Part shown: piece by piece, positions 17,955 to 27,974 of the stretch
Layout: the number at the start of each line of letters is the position of its first letter
Numbering within the stretch: the first letter of the stretch is position 1
DNA from: Clostridium punense
Lineage (GTDB): Bacteria > Bacillota > Clostridia > Clostridiales > Clostridiaceae
Assembly (NCBI RefSeq): GCF_017874425.1
Contig: NZ_JAGGLL010000006.1
Span: 91,592 to 155,591, forward strand
DNA: 64,000 nt
Direction of reading: 5' to 3'
Notes under the pieces: model-generated
The model's database searches: none
The model's input: the letters and a program-made list of their open reading frames with translations, nothing else
Told to the model about the DNA's origin: nothing
Made by a program: the position numbers and the translations under genes

Positions 17955-18711
17955 TCACCCCCAAATATGCCTCTATAACTCTTTGGTTATTTTGAATTTC
18001 ATAGGGAGTTCCTTTTGCAATTGTAACTCCATAATCAAGAACATAAATCCTATCTGATATGCCCATTACTACTTGCATGTGATGCTCTATCATAAATATT
18101 GTGAGGTTAAATTCATCTCTAATCACTCTAATAAATTCTGTCAATTCCTCTGTTTCCTTTGGATTCATTCCTGCAGCTGGTTCATCTAATAATAATAACT
18201 TTGGATTAGTAGCTAAAGCTCTAGCAATTTCTAATCTTCTTTGCTTGCCATAAGGTAAAGAAGAAGCCTTTTCATTGATTACATCTAATAGTCCTACCCT
18301 TTCAATTAGTGCTAAAGATTTTTCTCTTATACTTCTTTCCTCTCTTCTATATTTAGGCAACTTTAAAATCGCGCTAAAAAGTCCTGATTTTAGATGGAGA
18401 TGATTAGCTATAAGTACATTATCTAACACTGATAATTCTTTAAACAACCTTATATTTTGAAAAGTTCTTGCAATACCCTTTTGTGTAATTATATCTGGTC
18501 GATTACCAGTAATATCATTTCCTCCATAAATTACATTGCCTTTAGTTGGAGTATAAACTCCTGTTATCATATTAAAAGCTGTAGTTTTTCCTGCTCCATT
18601 AGGCCCAATAAGCGCTACAATCTCTCCCTCATCTATACTAAGATTAAAATCATTAACTGCAGTTAACCCTCCAAACTGCATGGTTGCATTTTGTGTTTTC
18701 AATAGCTCCAT
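17941..18711 (-). CDS. livG: Branched-chain amino acid ABC transporter ATP-binding protein LivG
   Basis: 256 residues. Walker A GPNGAGKTTAFNMITG and Walker B LLLLDEPAAGMNP; the signature region reads LPYGKQRRLEIARAL, the LPYG variant characteristic of LivG proteins. The characteristic GIARTFQNIRLF Q-loop block is present. It pairs with LivF on the cytoplasmic face of the LivH/LivM channel. It starts 2 bp after the livM stop and overlaps livF downstream, so the genes are translationally coupled. Confidence 0.96.
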   Translation of the reverse strand: MELLKTQNATMQFGGLTAVNDFNLSIDEGEIVALIGPNGAGKTTAFNMITGVYTPTKGNVIYGGNDITGNRPDIITQKGIARTFQNIRLFKELSVLDNVLIANHLHLKSGLFSAILKLPKYRREERSIREKSLALIERVGLLDVINEKASSLPYGKQRRLEIARALATNPKLLLLDEPAAGMNPKETEELTEFIRVIRDEFNLTIFMIEHHMQVVMGISDRIYVLDYGVTIAKGTPYEIQNNQRVIEAYLGVSEDA

Positions 18712-18713
18712 AT

Positions 18714-19820
18714 TTATTTTCCTCCTTTAGCTGTAGTTTTTCTTTTGAGGAAATTAAGTTCTTTAAGATTTTTAAAGAATGCTATAAATTTATCCCAACT
18801 GAATTCCCTTGTTCCCATAACTCCATTTCTAAAGAACAACACAGCTATCATTAATAGTGCTGAAAACACAACCATTCTTAATCCAGCTATTCCTTTAAAT
18901 TCTACAAAACCTAAGTTAACACTTTCATCTAAAAATCTCAGTGCTTCCCCTGCTATGGTTATTACAAAGGCCGAAATAATTGTCCCTGTAACACTTCCCA
19001 TTCCTCCAAGTACTATAATAAGAAGAATATTAAAGGTTAAAGTAAATCTAAACATTAGAGGGTCAATAGTTCCCATAAGATTTGCAAGGAGACCTCCCCC
19101 TATAGCTGCAAAGAAAGCCCCAAATACAAAAGCTAAAACTTTATGTTTAAATAAACTTATGCCCATACTCTCTGCTGCTATTTCATCCTCTTTTATAGCC
19201 TTAAGTGCTCTTCCATAACTACTATTTATTAATGATAAAATAACTACTATGGTTATTATGGCTACTCCAAAAGTCCACCAAAGATTAATAACTGGTGGTA
19301 TTCCCTTTAACCCTAAGGCTCCATTGGTAATAGATTGTGTATTAGTCAGTATAACTCTAATAATTTCTGCAAAACCTAAGGTTGCAATAGCTAAATAATC
19401 TCCCTTTAATCTTAAAGCAGGTGCTCCTATAAGATAAGCTACTAAAGCAGACAGAAGCCCACCAATAATTAATGCAAATATAAAAGGCATATAAATACTA
19501 TCTAAAGGCTTCATCATTGGGGCTAAAAAGAAGTTCTGAGTTTTAACGGCTATAGGCATAGACAAAATTGCAGTGGTATATGCTCCAATAGCTATAAATC
19601 CTGCATGTCCAAGAGAAAATAATCCTGTAAACCCATTTATAAGATTCATACTTAATGAAAGTACTACATAAATTGCACATAAATTTAATATTCTAGTTTT
19701 ATAACTGTCTAGATTTCCATCTAAGAAATATAATAGTATTGCCAATACAATAAAAGATGCCACGGTTAATATATTATTTCTTTTTTTCATCCACATTAAA
19801 ATACTATTTCTTTTTTCCAT
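18714..19820 (-). CDS. livM: Branched-chain amino acid ABC transporter permease LivM
   Basis: 368 residues with about ten membrane helices. The permease signature is visible in the GLFSLGHAGFIAIGAYTTAIL block and in the EAA-like loop RALKAIKEDEIAAESMGI that contacts the ATPases, followed by the C-terminal ILGGMGSVTGTIISAF... pattern seen as VLGGMGSVTGTI. It forms the channel together with LivH. It starts 3 bp after livH ends. The N-terminus (MEKRNSILMWMKKRNN) is basic and longer than in many homologues; a later Met is possible. Confidence 0.95.
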   Translation of the reverse strand: MEKRNSILMWMKKRNNILTVASFIVLAILLYFLDGNLDSYKTRILNLCAIYVVLSLSMNLINGFTGLFSLGHAGFIAIGAYTTAILSMPIAVKTQNFFLAPMMKPLDSIYMPFIFALIIGGLLSALVAYLIGAPALRLKGDYLAIATLGFAEIIRVILTNTQSITNGALGLKGIPPVINLWWTFGVAIITIVVILSLINSSYGRALKAIKEDEIAAESMGISLFKHKVLAFVFGAFFAAIGGGLLANLMGTIDPLMFRFTLTFNILLIIVLGGMGSVTGTIISAFVITIAGEALRFLDESVNLGFVEFKGIAGLRMVVFSALLMIAVLFFRNGVMGTREFSWDKFIAFFKNLKELNFLKRKTTAKGGK

Positions 19821-19823
19821 GTA

Positions 19824-20729
19824 TTACACCTTCTCTGCTATTTTTTCGCCCATAATACCTGTAGGCTTGAATAGTAGGATTAATATGAGTAATATAAAGG
19901 CAAAGGCATCTCTATAGCCTGAAAGACTTGGTAAAAATGCTACTAGCATGATCTCTCCAACCCCTAAGATAAAACCACCAAGCACTGCCCCCTTAATATC
20001 GCCTATTCCTCCAATAACCGCTGCTATAAAACATTTTAATCCTGGCATAATTCCCATAAGAGGCGCTATTTGAGGAAATTTTAATCCCCACATAATTCCT
20101 CCAACCGCCGCAAGAATAGAACCAAGTGCAAAGGTTAATGATATTATTTTATTAATATTTACCCCCATAAGTGAAGCTGTTTCGTGATCCTTGGATACTG
20201 CTCTCATAGCCATACCACTTTTAGTTTTATTAACTAGATAAAGCAACCCAAATAATAATAATAAAGTTACTATGGGAATTATAATAGTTAGTCTTTGAAG
20301 TGATACATTTCCAATTTGGATTACTTCTGTAAATAAATCTACCTGTGGGAACGCCTTTGGTACTCCTCCAAAAATTACTGTCCCTAAATTCTCAAGAAAG
20401 AAGGAAACACCTATGGCTGAAATCAGAATAGATATCTTGGGAGCATTCCTTATAGGTCTATAGGCAGCAATTTCAATAACTATACCCAATAATCCTGTCA
20501 TTATAATAGCTGCAATAAATGCTATATACCAAGGCATTGAAAAAAGAGAAACTCCATAAAAAGCAAAATATGCAGCTACCATAAATATATCTCCATGAGC
20601 AAAATTTATTAGCCTTAGGATTCCATAAACCATGGTATATCCTATAGCAATAAGAGCATAGAGACTACCTAAAGATATCCCATTTAATAAATGCTGCATA
20701 AACATGTCAAAACTCATTGCTAAAACCAT
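19824..20729 (-). CDS. livH: Branched-chain amino acid ABC transporter permease LivH
   Basis: 301 residues, about eight membrane helices. Typical blocks: LLNGISLGSLYALIAIGYTMVYGILRLINFAHGD at the N-terminus (seen as NGISLGSLYALIAIGYT followed by INFAHGDIFM), the coupling loop GMAMRAVSKDHETASLMGVN and the C-terminal GGIGDIKGAVLGGFILG. It is the first permease gene, separated from livJ by about 120 bp that contains a hairpin terminator. A start at the Met four codons in (20717) is also possible; GGTGAG lies close to the ATG chosen. Confidence 0.95.
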   Translation of the reverse strand: MVLAMSFDMFMQHLLNGISLGSLYALIAIGYTMVYGILRLINFAHGDIFMVAAYFAFYGVSLFSMPWYIAFIAAIIMTGLLGIVIEIAAYRPIRNAPKISILISAIGVSFFLENLGTVIFGGVPKAFPQVDLFTEVIQIGNVSLQRLTIIIPIVTLLLLFGLLYLVNKTKSGMAMRAVSKDHETASLMGVNINKIISLTFALGSILAAVGGIMWGLKFPQIAPLMGIMPGLKCFIAAVIGGIGDIKGAVLGGFILGVGEIMLVAFLPSLSGYRDAFAFILLILILLFKPTGIMGEKIAEKV

Positions 20730-20810
20730 TTTCTCACCAACCTTACTATTTTAACTTTAATTTATTTAATATGAGTCCTGTATATTTAAACATGGTTTAT
20801 ATTATTTAAT

Positions 20811-20839
20811 AAAGAAGAACAAGTATCACTTGTTCTTCT
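20811..20839 (-). terminator. Intra-operon terminator between livJ and livH
   Basis: 11-bp perfect stem AGAAGAACAAG/CTTGTTCTTCT with a weak TTTATT tail on the minus strand. It would lower transporter expression relative to the binding protein, a common arrangement in ABC operons. Confidence 0.7.
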
Positions 20840-20851
20840 AACTATAACTTG

Positions 20852-22015
20852 TTATTTTACTCCATCAACCACATCTAAGAATGTAAACTTACCATCTTTA
20901 ACATGCTTAATCACTGCATTTTTGATTGCATTTCTATTTTCATCAAAGTTAACAACTCCAGCTGCTCCTTGGAAATCCTTTAGGTTGGCTAAAGTATCTC
21001 TTAGCTTAACTGAGTCAGTACTTCCATTTTGCTCTAACGCCTTTATAAGAATCAAATAGGCATCATAACCTAGAGCTGTAACTGCTGCTGGCTCTTTATT
21101 GTATTCCTTCTTATATTCTGTTAAAAACTTTTCAGATTCTTTAGTGATAGGTTTTTCTGTTGCAAAGAAGGTAGAAAATACTGCTCCCTCTACTGCTTTT
21201 GAACCTATTTCTATGAACTGAGGTGTCTCCCAAGTATCACCGCCGATAATTGGACAAGTAATCCCAAGCTGTCTTGCTTGCTTAATTACTAATGCTGATT
21301 CTGTAAAGTTACCTGGGGCAAAGATAGCATCTGGATTTTTAGACTTAACATTTGTTAATTGTGCTGTAAAGTCTTGGTCTCCTGTGTTATAATTAGCCAC
21401 CTCGATTATTGCCTTATCATCTCCTGTAAGCTTCTTGAAAGAATCTGTAAAAAACTTAGCAAGTCCTATAGAATAATCACTTCCTACTTCTTGAACTATT
21501 GCAACCTTCTTAGCCTTTAACTTATTGTAAGCATAGTTTGCCATAACTGTTCCTTGGTATGGGTCTATAAAGCATACTCTAAAATAATATTCATTTCCTT
21601 GAGTAACTAAAGGATTAGTACATGATGTTCCAATGGTTGGAATTTTAGCCTTTTTAACTATATCTCCAGCTGCCATGGATAATGAACTTCCCCAGCTACC
21701 GACTATAGCTGTAACCTTTTCTTTCTCAACTAATTTTGCAGCTGCATTTGCTGCTTCTACCTTGTCTGACTTATTATCAACAACTACTAATTCTACTTTC
21801 TTGCCTAAAACTTCTGGATAAAGCTTATTAGCTAGCTTTATTCCTTCTAATTCTAGGGCTCCTCCCCCAGCATTAGCACCTGTTAAAGGTTCAAAAACTC
21901 CAATTCTTATAACATCAGAACCCGGTTTTCCACCTTCACTACTTTTTCCACAGCCAGCAAACACAGAGGTCATTAAAATTAATGAACTAAGTAAAAGTGC
22001 AATCTTTTTTTTCAT
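20852..22015 (-). CDS. livJ: Branched-chain amino acid ABC transporter substrate-binding lipoprotein
   Basis: 387 residues. A lipoprotein signal peptide (1-21) ends in a VFAGC lipobox, with Cys22 to be lipidated and anchored outside the membrane. The mature part is a type I periplasmic-binding fold (IRIGVFEPLTGANAGGG at the start, VGSWGSSLSMAAGDI, and the late ALGYDAYLILIKALE block). It captures Leu/Ile/Val or related amino acids for LivHMGF. The start is the ATG after AAGGGGG; the frame opens 8 codons earlier without a ribosome binding site. First gene of the operon. Confidence 0.95.
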   Translation of the reverse strand: MKKKIALLLSSLILMTSVFAGCGKSSEGGKPGSDVIRIGVFEPLTGANAGGGALELEGIKLANKLYPEVLGKKVELVVVDNKSDKVEAANAAAKLVEKEKVTAIVGSWGSSLSMAAGDIVKKAKIPTIGTSCTNPLVTQGNEYYFRVCFIDPYQGTVMANYAYNKLKAKKVAIVQEVGSDYSIGLAKFFTDSFKKLTGDDKAIIEVANYNTGDQDFTAQLTNVKSKNPDAIFAPGNFTESALVIKQARQLGITCPIIGGDTWETPQFIEIGSKAVEGAVFSTFFATEKPITKESEKFLTEYKKEYNKEPAAVTALGYDAYLILIKALEQNGSTDSVKLRDTLANLKDFQGAAGVVNFDENRNAIKNAVIKHVKDGKFTFLDVVDGVK

Positions 22016-22247
22016 GATTTCCCCCTTAATTACTTTCAAAATTATACTAAATCAGCATATTCTGCTTTAATAATTGATTAGTATAGTTATATTTATTTTG
22101 AGGAAATCGAAAATATTCCATTTTTCGAGGAAGTTAATAATAATCTATGAACAACATTAATTTTATTCTATTAGACCTATACTAACTTTTACCTATCTTA
22201 TTATAAAATTTGTAACTTAATTATTAACAACCCCCTATGTTCTTCTT

Positions 22248-23171
22248 TTATCTATTTACCTTTTCCAATAATAATTTCCTTTTATCCTCATATTCTTCTT
22301 GTGTAAGCACTTCCAAATCTCTTAGTTCTTCAAGACTTTTTATTTTCTTTGATATTTCATCTCTAATTTCGTGACTTTTTTCTACAGCTTCAGAACCTTG
22401 ACATAGGTTGTCCTTTGAGTATTTACTCTTTAAATATCTTAATTCTTTTTCCGAAATTTGATTTACCAATACCTCATAGGCTTCCTTAGCAAAAAATCCG
22501 CAGTATAATCTACCATTAATAAATAATTCTAATATGGTTGTATCTCCATCTATCTTTATATGTTGTGGCAAGCTACTTTTATTAAAGGTAATAGTATCAT
22601 CTTCTAGCCCAGTTGAAATTCCACTTATATTTAATTCCATTTGCCTATTATTTTCCAATTGCTCCTTTTTGCAAAAACAATTAATTTGATTTAACTGAAA
22701 GCTAAAGCACCCAATCCCTTGGTGATGTTTATCTGCTAAATAAAAATTATCTTTTTCAACCCAAAAGTAAAAGTCTATTAACCCTACCTTTTCAAAAATA
22801 TAAATTAACATATTACTGTCTACTGTATCTAAGTTCTTGGTAAATCTAAAATCATTAAGCTTATTTTTTATCTTTTCAATAGAATCTGCCAACTCTTCAG
22901 CGCTGTCTCCTTCTAAAGTTTCTAGATAATTCTTATATTTATTTTCATCAAACTTTGTATAGGCACTTTTTATAATATGAGAATACCTTCTTTCAATTTC
23001 CTTATCTATTTCTGGTATACCCTTTATATATTTAACCTTCATGGCCGTTGGTGGAATCTGGCAATGCTGTTTATAGTCATTTTCAATATTTCTTTCTCTT
23101 ACCTTGATAATGTTTATAACAATAATGGCACTAGCAGCCACAATAAAAAGAATAGCTAATAAGTAGTCCAT
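22248..23171 (-). CDS. Membrane-anchored protein with C-terminal SHOCT domain
   Basis: 307 residues. One N-terminal membrane helix (about 3-22), a soluble region of unknown fold (about 40-260) and a C-terminal SHOCT-like motif (IKSLEELRDLEVLTQEEYEDKR, about 279-302). SHOCT motifs are short oligomerisation-type tails found on many unrelated bacterial proteins. The middle region (FYFWVEKDNFYLADKHH, LFINGRLYCGFFAKEAYEVL) may be PH-like in pattern, but I cannot confirm it. AGGAGGG precedes the ATG by 7 nt. It stands alone between livJ and tdh. Confidence 0.8.
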   Translation of the reverse strand: MDYLLAILFIVAASAIIVINIIKVRERNIENDYKQHCQIPPTAMKVKYIKGIPEIDKEIERRYSHIIKSAYTKFDENKYKNYLETLEGDSAEELADSIEKIKNKLNDFRFTKNLDTVDSNMLIYIFEKVGLIDFYFWVEKDNFYLADKHHQGIGCFSFQLNQINCFCKKEQLENNRQMELNISGISTGLEDDTITFNKSSLPQHIKIDGDTTILELFINGRLYCGFFAKEAYEVLVNQISEKELRYLKSKYSKDNLCQGSEAVEKSHEIRDEISKKIKSLEELRDLEVLTQEEYEDKRKLLLEKVNR

Positions 23172-23345
23172 AACTTATCCCTCCTAAAATAAATAATTCA
23201 TATTAAGTATATTAGGACAACATTTATTTATTCTTGATAAACTATAGTTTATCTTAGTAAAATATTATTTTTTTGAGAAACGCTACATATTAAAAGCTCT
23301 GCAAATTGATTAAATATGTAATACTGAAGTCTCTTTATACCAATG

Positions 23346-23383
23346 CAAAAAAATAAAGAGAAGAGCAAATTCTTGCTCTTCTC
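23346..23383 (-). terminator. Terminator after the threonine dehydrogenase gene
   Basis: 11-bp stem GAGAAGAGCAA and complement with a T-rich tail (TTTATTTTTTTG) on the minus strand, 12 bp after the stop. Confidence 0.85.
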
Positions 23384-23395
23384 CTATTAATTAAA

Positions 23396-24349
23396 TTATT
23401 TTATTCCTTTTTCTCTTAGCTTTTCAAGCATGTCAGCAGTCATTTTAGCTAAATCATACTCAGCTTTAAAGCCCCACTCTTCTTTTGCAGCAGTTGGGTC
23501 TATTGAATCTGGCCAAGTATTTGCAATTCCTTGTCTTACTGGATCTGGGTTATAGCTAATTTCAAACTCTGGAATATGCTTTTTAATTTCAGCAGCAATT
23601 TGCTCTGGCTCAAAGCTCATTGCTGTGATGTTGAATGCATTTCTATGTTTTAATTTGCTTGGATCAGCTTCCATTAAATCGATAATTGCTTGGATAGCAT
23701 CTGGCATATACATCATATCCATGTATGTTCCTTTATCGATATAAGAAGTGTATTTTCCGCTCTTTAATGCTTCGTAGTAAATATCTACTGCATAGTCAGT
23801 TGTTCCGCCTCCTGGAGGTGCTACATAAGAAATAAGTCCTGGGAATCTTACTCCTCTTGTGTCTACACCAAATTTAGTGTAGTAGTAATCACATAATAAT
23901 TCTCCTGAAACCTTTGTTACTCCATACATAGTTTTTGGTCTTTGAATTGTGTCTTGTGGAGTATTGTTTTTTGGAGTATCTGGTCCAAAAGCACCTATTG
24001 AGCTTGGAGTAAAGAATTTGCAGTTTAACTCTCTTGCAGCTTCTAATGCATTAACAAGGCCTCCCATGTTAATGTCCCAAGCAAGTTGTGGTTTTGCTTC
24101 TGCAACAGCTGATAAAAGAGCTGCTAAGTGAATTATTGTGTCTACATTATGCTTTCTTGCAACTTCTAAGAAAGCTTTTGCATCAGTAACATCAAGTATT
24201 TCAAATATTCCACCCTCAACAATTGGGTTTCCTTCTGGCTTTCTAATATCAGAAGCTATAACATTATCTACGCCATAAACTTCTCTTAGTTTTGTAACTA
24301 ACTCTGTACCGATTTGTCCAAGACAACCTGTAACTAATATTCTTTTCAT
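23396..24349 (-). CDS. tdh: L-threonine 3-dehydrogenase, SDR/epimerase type
   Basis: 317 residues. Extended short-chain dehydrogenase with Rossmann motif [12 protein letters not shown] (6-17), [10 protein letters not shown], active-site Ser in [10 protein letters not shown] and the Tyr142-x3-Lys146 pair ([10 protein letters not shown]). The sequence pattern and the kbl gene just upstream identify it as the SDR-type threonine dehydrogenase, which oxidises L-threonine to 2-amino-3-ketobutyrate with NAD+. It lies 108 bp after kbl on the same strand and probably shares its transcript. A UDP-sugar epimerase is the alternative, but the neighbour argues against it. Confidence 0.92.
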   Translation of the reverse strand: MKRILVTGCLGQIGTELVTKLREVYGVDNVIASDIRKPEGNPIVEGGIFEILDVTDAKAFLEVARKHNVDTIIHLAALLSAVAEAKPQLAWDINMGGLVNALEAARELNCKFFTPSSIGAFGPDTPKNNTPQDTIQRPKTMYGVTKVSGELLCDYYYTKFGVDTRGVRFPGLISYVAPPGGGTTDYAVDIYYEALKSGKYTSYIDKGTYMDMMYMPDAIQAIIDLMEADPSKLKHRNAFNITAMSFEPEQIAAEIKKHIPEFEISYNPDPVRQGIANTWPDSIDPTAAKEEWGFKAEYDLAKMTADMLEKLREKGIK

Positions 24350-24457
24350 ATTATTATCCTCCGTTAAAAACTATTTCTCATTATAGAGTTTACTTTTCTA
24401 TTTTAACTATATATCTACTTATTGATTAAATAAGCTCTCATAGAAATTCTTATAAGT

Positions 24458-25651
24458 TTATTTTATTATACCCATTTCTTGACCAACTTTTTTGTAAATA
24501 GCAATAGCATCATCTAACATTTCTTTAGTGTGTGCTGCTGATGGCATGTTTCTTACTCTTGCTGTTCCCATTGGTACTGTTGGGAATACTATAGCTTTTG
24601 CATAAACTCCCTCTTCATATAATCTCTTACTGAATTCTTGAGCTTTTGCAGCTTCGCCTATTATACATGGAGTTATTGGAGTTTCGCTATCACCTATATC
24701 AAAGCCTAATTCTTTTAAGCCTTTCTTTAAGTAGTTTCCATTTTCCCAAAGTTTATCATGAAGCTCAGTGCTTTCAGTTAATATATTTATAGCTTCGATA
24801 CAAGCTCCTGCTGCTCCTGGAGTTAAAGATGTTGAGAATAGGAATGGTCTACCTCTAACTTTTAACCAGTCAATTAAATCTTGTGTACCAGCTACATATC
24901 CCCCAACTACACCAATAGCTTTAGATAATGTTCCAATTTGGAAATCTATTTTGTCTGATAATCCGAAGTGATGAACTGTTCCAGCACCTTTTCCTAGTAC
25001 TCCTGAACCGTGGGCATCATCAACATATGTGATTAAATCAAATTCTTCAGCAATTTCTACTATTTCTGGAAGCTTCGCAATGTCTCCATCCATAGAGAAA
25101 ACCCCATCAGTGATTACCATTACTTTTTCATATAAGCCTGACTCTTTAGCTTCTTTAGCCTTAGCTCTTAAATCTTCCATATCTGAATGCTCAACTCTTA
25201 TGATTTTAGCACCTGATAATCTGCATCCGTCTATTATTGAAGCATGGTTTAATGCATCTGAAAGGATTGCATCTTTTTTGCCCATAACAGCTGAAATCGC
25301 AGCCATGTTACAGTTAAAACCTGATTGGAAAGCTACAGCAGCTTCTGTATGTTTAAATGCAGCTAGTTTTTTCTCTAACTCAATGTGGATATCTAAAGTT
25401 CCGTTGATTGTTCTAACAGCACCTGCACCTGCACCATATTTTTCAGTAGCTTTTACAGAAGCTTCTACCATTCTTGGATGGTTTGCTAATCCTAAATAGT
25501 TATTAGAAGAAAGGTTTATAAGAGTTTTTCCTCCAATATTAATTTTAGGACCGTTTGCACCTGTAATTACATTAATTTCATTATAAAGTCCTTTATCTTT
25601 AAGGTCTTGTAGGTTTTCTTTAAGGTATTTTTCTAATGATTTGCTTCCCAT
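24458..25651 (-). CDS. kbl: Glycine C-acetyltransferase (2-amino-3-ketobutyrate CoA ligase)
   Basis: 397 residues. PLP enzyme of the alpha-oxoamine synthase family that splits 2-amino-3-ketobutyrate with CoA into glycine and acetyl-CoA. Visible: [15 protein letters not shown], the [12 protein letters not shown]sp that contacts PLP, and Lys244 as the likely Schiff-base Lys ([12 protein letters not shown]). AONS (BioF) is related, but the tdh partner points to Kbl. The start is the ATG 7 nt after GGAGG; an earlier in-frame TTG lies within that site. It begins a kbl-tdh operon for threonine breakdown to glycine. Confidence 0.94.
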   Translation of the reverse strand: MGSKSLEKYLKENLQDLKDKGLYNEINVITGANGPKINIGGKTLINLSSNNYLGLANHPRMVEASVKATEKYGAGAGAVRTINGTLDIHIELEKKLAAFKHTEAAVAFQSGFNCNMAAISAVMGKKDAILSDALNHASIIDGCRLSGAKIIRVEHSDMEDLRAKAKEAKESGLYEKVMVITDGVFSMDGDIAKLPEIVEIAEEFDLITYVDDAHGSGVLGKGAGTVHHFGLSDKIDFQIGTLSKAIGVVGGYVAGTQDLIDWLKVRGRPFLFSTSLTPGAAGACIEAINILTESTELHDKLWENGNYLKKGLKELGFDIGDSETPITPCIIGEAAKAQEFSKRLYEEGVYAKAIVFPTVPMGTARVRNMPSAAHTKEMLDDAIAIYKKVGQEMGIIK

Positions 25652-26173
25652 TGTTTGTACCTCCAAAATTATTAGTAATTTATATGTTTAATTTTAAAAT
25701 TATTTAAAGTTTTAGAAAACTTTCAATGTAATTCTTTACATCTTAAGTAAATATTCTGCACATTTCGCAAAAATCCTCTTTTAATGTAGAAAAAATATTT
25801 TGTTAATAAAAATATTTTGTAAATTTACTTTATAAGCTTTCTTCACTTTATATTTGAAAATAAATACACCACTATGTTATTTATTTCCCTTTTACTAATA
25901 TTTTATTATACCTATATTAATTACAATTTGAAAGAAGATTTTGGATTTTAATATAATTATTAATGTAAATTTTACAAATTCGTACTTTTTTATAACTTTT
26001 TATTCTTTCAATTTATAAATAGGTACAGGAAGCTTCATAAAAACAAATAGGTATATCAAAAATGAATTTAAAGGCAGTATTACATTTATACCTTTTTACA
26101 GTGAAGGTGAGAATACTACTTTTTAGATTTCACTATCACTTTTACCTGCAGAAATAATTGGAATCTCATATAT
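25652..26173. other. Intergenic region upstream of kbl
   Basis: About 520 bp, very AT-rich, no gene seen. At 25851-25886 TTTGAAAATAAATA and TTATTTATTT face each other as in a family 1 repeat, but the GGCAT ends are missing; at best a relic. Confidence 0.5.
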
Positions 26174-26213
26174 AATTAAAAAGAGCTTAAGGTAGAGAAT
26201 ACCTTAAACTCTT
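26174..26213 (-). terminator. Terminator after plsC-like gene
   Basis: Stem AAGAG-TTAAGGTA and complement with one mismatch, followed by TTTTTAATTA on the minus strand. Confidence 0.75.
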
Positions 26214-26245
26214 AAACTCTCTTTTAACTTTAGACTTATTATACC

Positions 26246-26959
26246 CTACGAAGAAATATACTTTGAATAAATTCCTCTATACTCCTTAGGGAGTACTTTT
26301 GCTATCCCACACATTATCTCTGTCATAGCTCTATCACTATACTGATTTTTATCTTCATCTTCAAGCTTTTTAGGCACTGTCATTGGTTCTCCAAAGTTTA
26401 TAGTTATATCAGCATGATTAAAATTTTCTTCTGCCATATCACTATCATTAATAGGAAGAAACTTTTCAGTTCCACACATTCCTATAGGTACAATAGTTGC
26501 CTTTGACATTTTAGCTATAAGAAGAAGCCCCTTCTTTCCCTCTATCATTTCTGCGGTTCTACTTCTGGTTCCTTCTGGAAACATCATAATATTTTTTCCC
26601 GCTTTAAGTACCTCTATCATCTTAGAGATAGCTTCCTTATCCGCGCTATTAGGCTTTATTTGAATAGTCTTAATAAATTTAAAACCATTTTTCGTAAACT
26701 CATTAGCAGTAAGCTTCACTCCTGCTACAAAAACAGGGTCTTTCTCTTTTAATACTTCATTTAGTATAATTCCATCTGAATTACTTAAATGATTACAAAT
26801 AAATATAATTGGCCCTTCCAAATCCTTTATCTTTTCATAGCCATTTATTTTTATATTTGCATACTTTTTAATACTTTTTTTAACATAGCTATGTATAAGC
26901 CTACTTGAGATATTATCTGGTAATTTACTCATTAACTTTAGTAACAGTACTTTATCCAT
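26246..26959 (-). CDS. plsC: 1-acyl-sn-glycerol-3-phosphate acyltransferase (PlsC family)
   Basis: 237 residues. Acyltransferase with the catalytic NHxxxxD motif (CNHLSNSDG, about 64-72) and the phosphate-binding FPEGTRSR motif (about 134-141). It likely adds the second acyl chain to lysophosphatidic acid at the membrane, although paralogues with other acceptors exist. The start is the ATG after GGAGAGGGG; the in-frame TTG upstream is part of that site. It lies 21 bp after queG, as last gene of an FAD oxidoreductase-queG-plsC operon. Confidence 0.88.
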   Translation of the reverse strand: MDKVLLLKLMSKLPDNISSRLIHSYVKKSIKKYANIKINGYEKIKDLEGPIIFICNHLSNSDGIILNEVLKEKDPVFVAGVKLTANEFTKNGFKFIKTIQIKPNSADKEAISKMIEVLKAGKNIMMFPEGTRSRTAEMIEGKKGLLLIAKMSKATIVPIGMCGTEKFLPINDSDMAEENFNHADITINFGEPMTVPKKLEDEDKNQYSDRAMTEIMCGIAKVLPKEYRGIYSKYISS

Positions 26960-26980
26960 AAAAAATCCCCTCTCCAACAA

Positions 26981-27970
26981 TTAACATTTATTTCCCTTAA
27001 AAAGTTTTTCATAATAATCTTTAATATACGGTGAACTTATACTTTTTTCAATATTATCTTTATCTTCTCTATGTATATTATAATAATTTATAAGAGCATT
27101 TCTAATTAATATATTCTTCCCTCGCCAACCACAGGAATGTTTCCCAAATGTCTCCTTAAAATCACTATTGGTTAAAAAAATTAAATCTTGAAGCTCTCCC
27201 TTGAGCATATATTCTTGTGGATGAAACTCTTCTATGGTTGAGTTTAGTGCTTGTTTATTATAAGGACATATCATTTGGCAAGTATCACAACCAAAAACCC
27301 TTCCCTTTAATTTATCAAACCATTGATCTTCTATATGTTTTTTTTGAGTAATATAGGAAAGACATTGATTGCAGTTTCCTTGATTCTCTTCCTCTATTAT
27401 AGCACTAGTAGGGCATACTTTTATACATAAATCACATTCCCCACATTGACTTTCTATAGGCTTATCTTCCTCAAGTTCTAAACTAGTTATTACTTCAGCC
27501 AAAAATACATAAGACCCATAATTCTTTGTAATAAGATTATTATTTTTACCTATAAAGCCAAGGCCACTTAGATAAGCAATGTACCTTTCTGGCAAAGGAT
27601 TGCTATCCACAAACCCTATTGCCTCACCACCTAACTCTTCAATAAACCTACAAATCTTATCTAGATAACCTTTAACTACTCTATGATAATCAAGACCATA
27701 GGTGTACAAGGAAAATCCAGTTTTACTACTATAATATCCATCATATTTATAAGGAAAGGCTAAGGAAATAATAGTTTTCCCCTTCTCCATCAAAAGAAAA
27801 GGATTGATTCTTTTTTCTATATCCTCCTCTTCAAATTCATTTGCTAGTCCCTTTTCTTTTCTTTCACAAAAGTAAACTTCCAACTCTTTAAATTTTCTAC
27901 ACTTAGTGAATCCAACAGTTGTTAAACCTAATTCTCTACAAAAATTAATTATCTTTCCTTTGTTATCCAT
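26981..27970 (-). CDS. queG: Epoxyqueuosine reductase QueG-like protein
   Basis: 329 residues. The N-terminal cobalamin-binding half shows the family block VDSNPLPERYIAYLSGLGFIGKN, including the conserved Asp122 and GFIGKNN. The C-terminal half has two 4Fe-4S clusters: Cys176-x2-Cys179-x2-Cys182-x3-Cys186 with Cys200/203, and Cys228-x2-Cys231-x3-Cys235. QueG reduces epoxyqueuosine to queuosine in tRNA. No other queuosine gene is near. The start lies 4 bp after the preceding stop with only a weak upstream AAGGA, which suggests coupling. Confidence 0.88.
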   Translation of the reverse strand: MDNKGKIINFCRELGLTTVGFTKCRKFKELEVYFCERKEKGLANEFEEEDIEKRINPFLLMEKGKTIISLAFPYKYDGYYSSKTGFSLYTYGLDYHRVVKGYLDKICRFIEELGGEAIGFVDSNPLPERYIAYLSGLGFIGKNNNLITKNYGSYVFLAEVITSLELEEDKPIESQCGECDLCIKVCPTSAIIEEENQGNCNQCLSYITQKKHIEDQWFDKLKGRVFGCDTCQMICPYNKQALNSTIEEFHPQEYMLKGELQDLIFLTNSDFKETFGKHSCGWRGKNILIRNALINYYNIHREDKDNIEKSISSPYIKDYYEKLFKGNKC

Positions 27971-27974
27971 AGCT

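Noticed and set aside
24768..25499. Long plus-strand frames inside kbl
   Set aside because: Antisense shadows of a clear PLP enzyme gene, rich in Ser/Pro/Ala from its complement; no start signals.
25851..25886. Fifth family 1 copy upstream of kbl
   Set aside because: Only the AT-rich TTTGAAAATAAATA / TTATTTATTT parts face each other. The diagnostic GGCAT/ATGCC ends are missing, so chance is likely in this AT-rich stretch.
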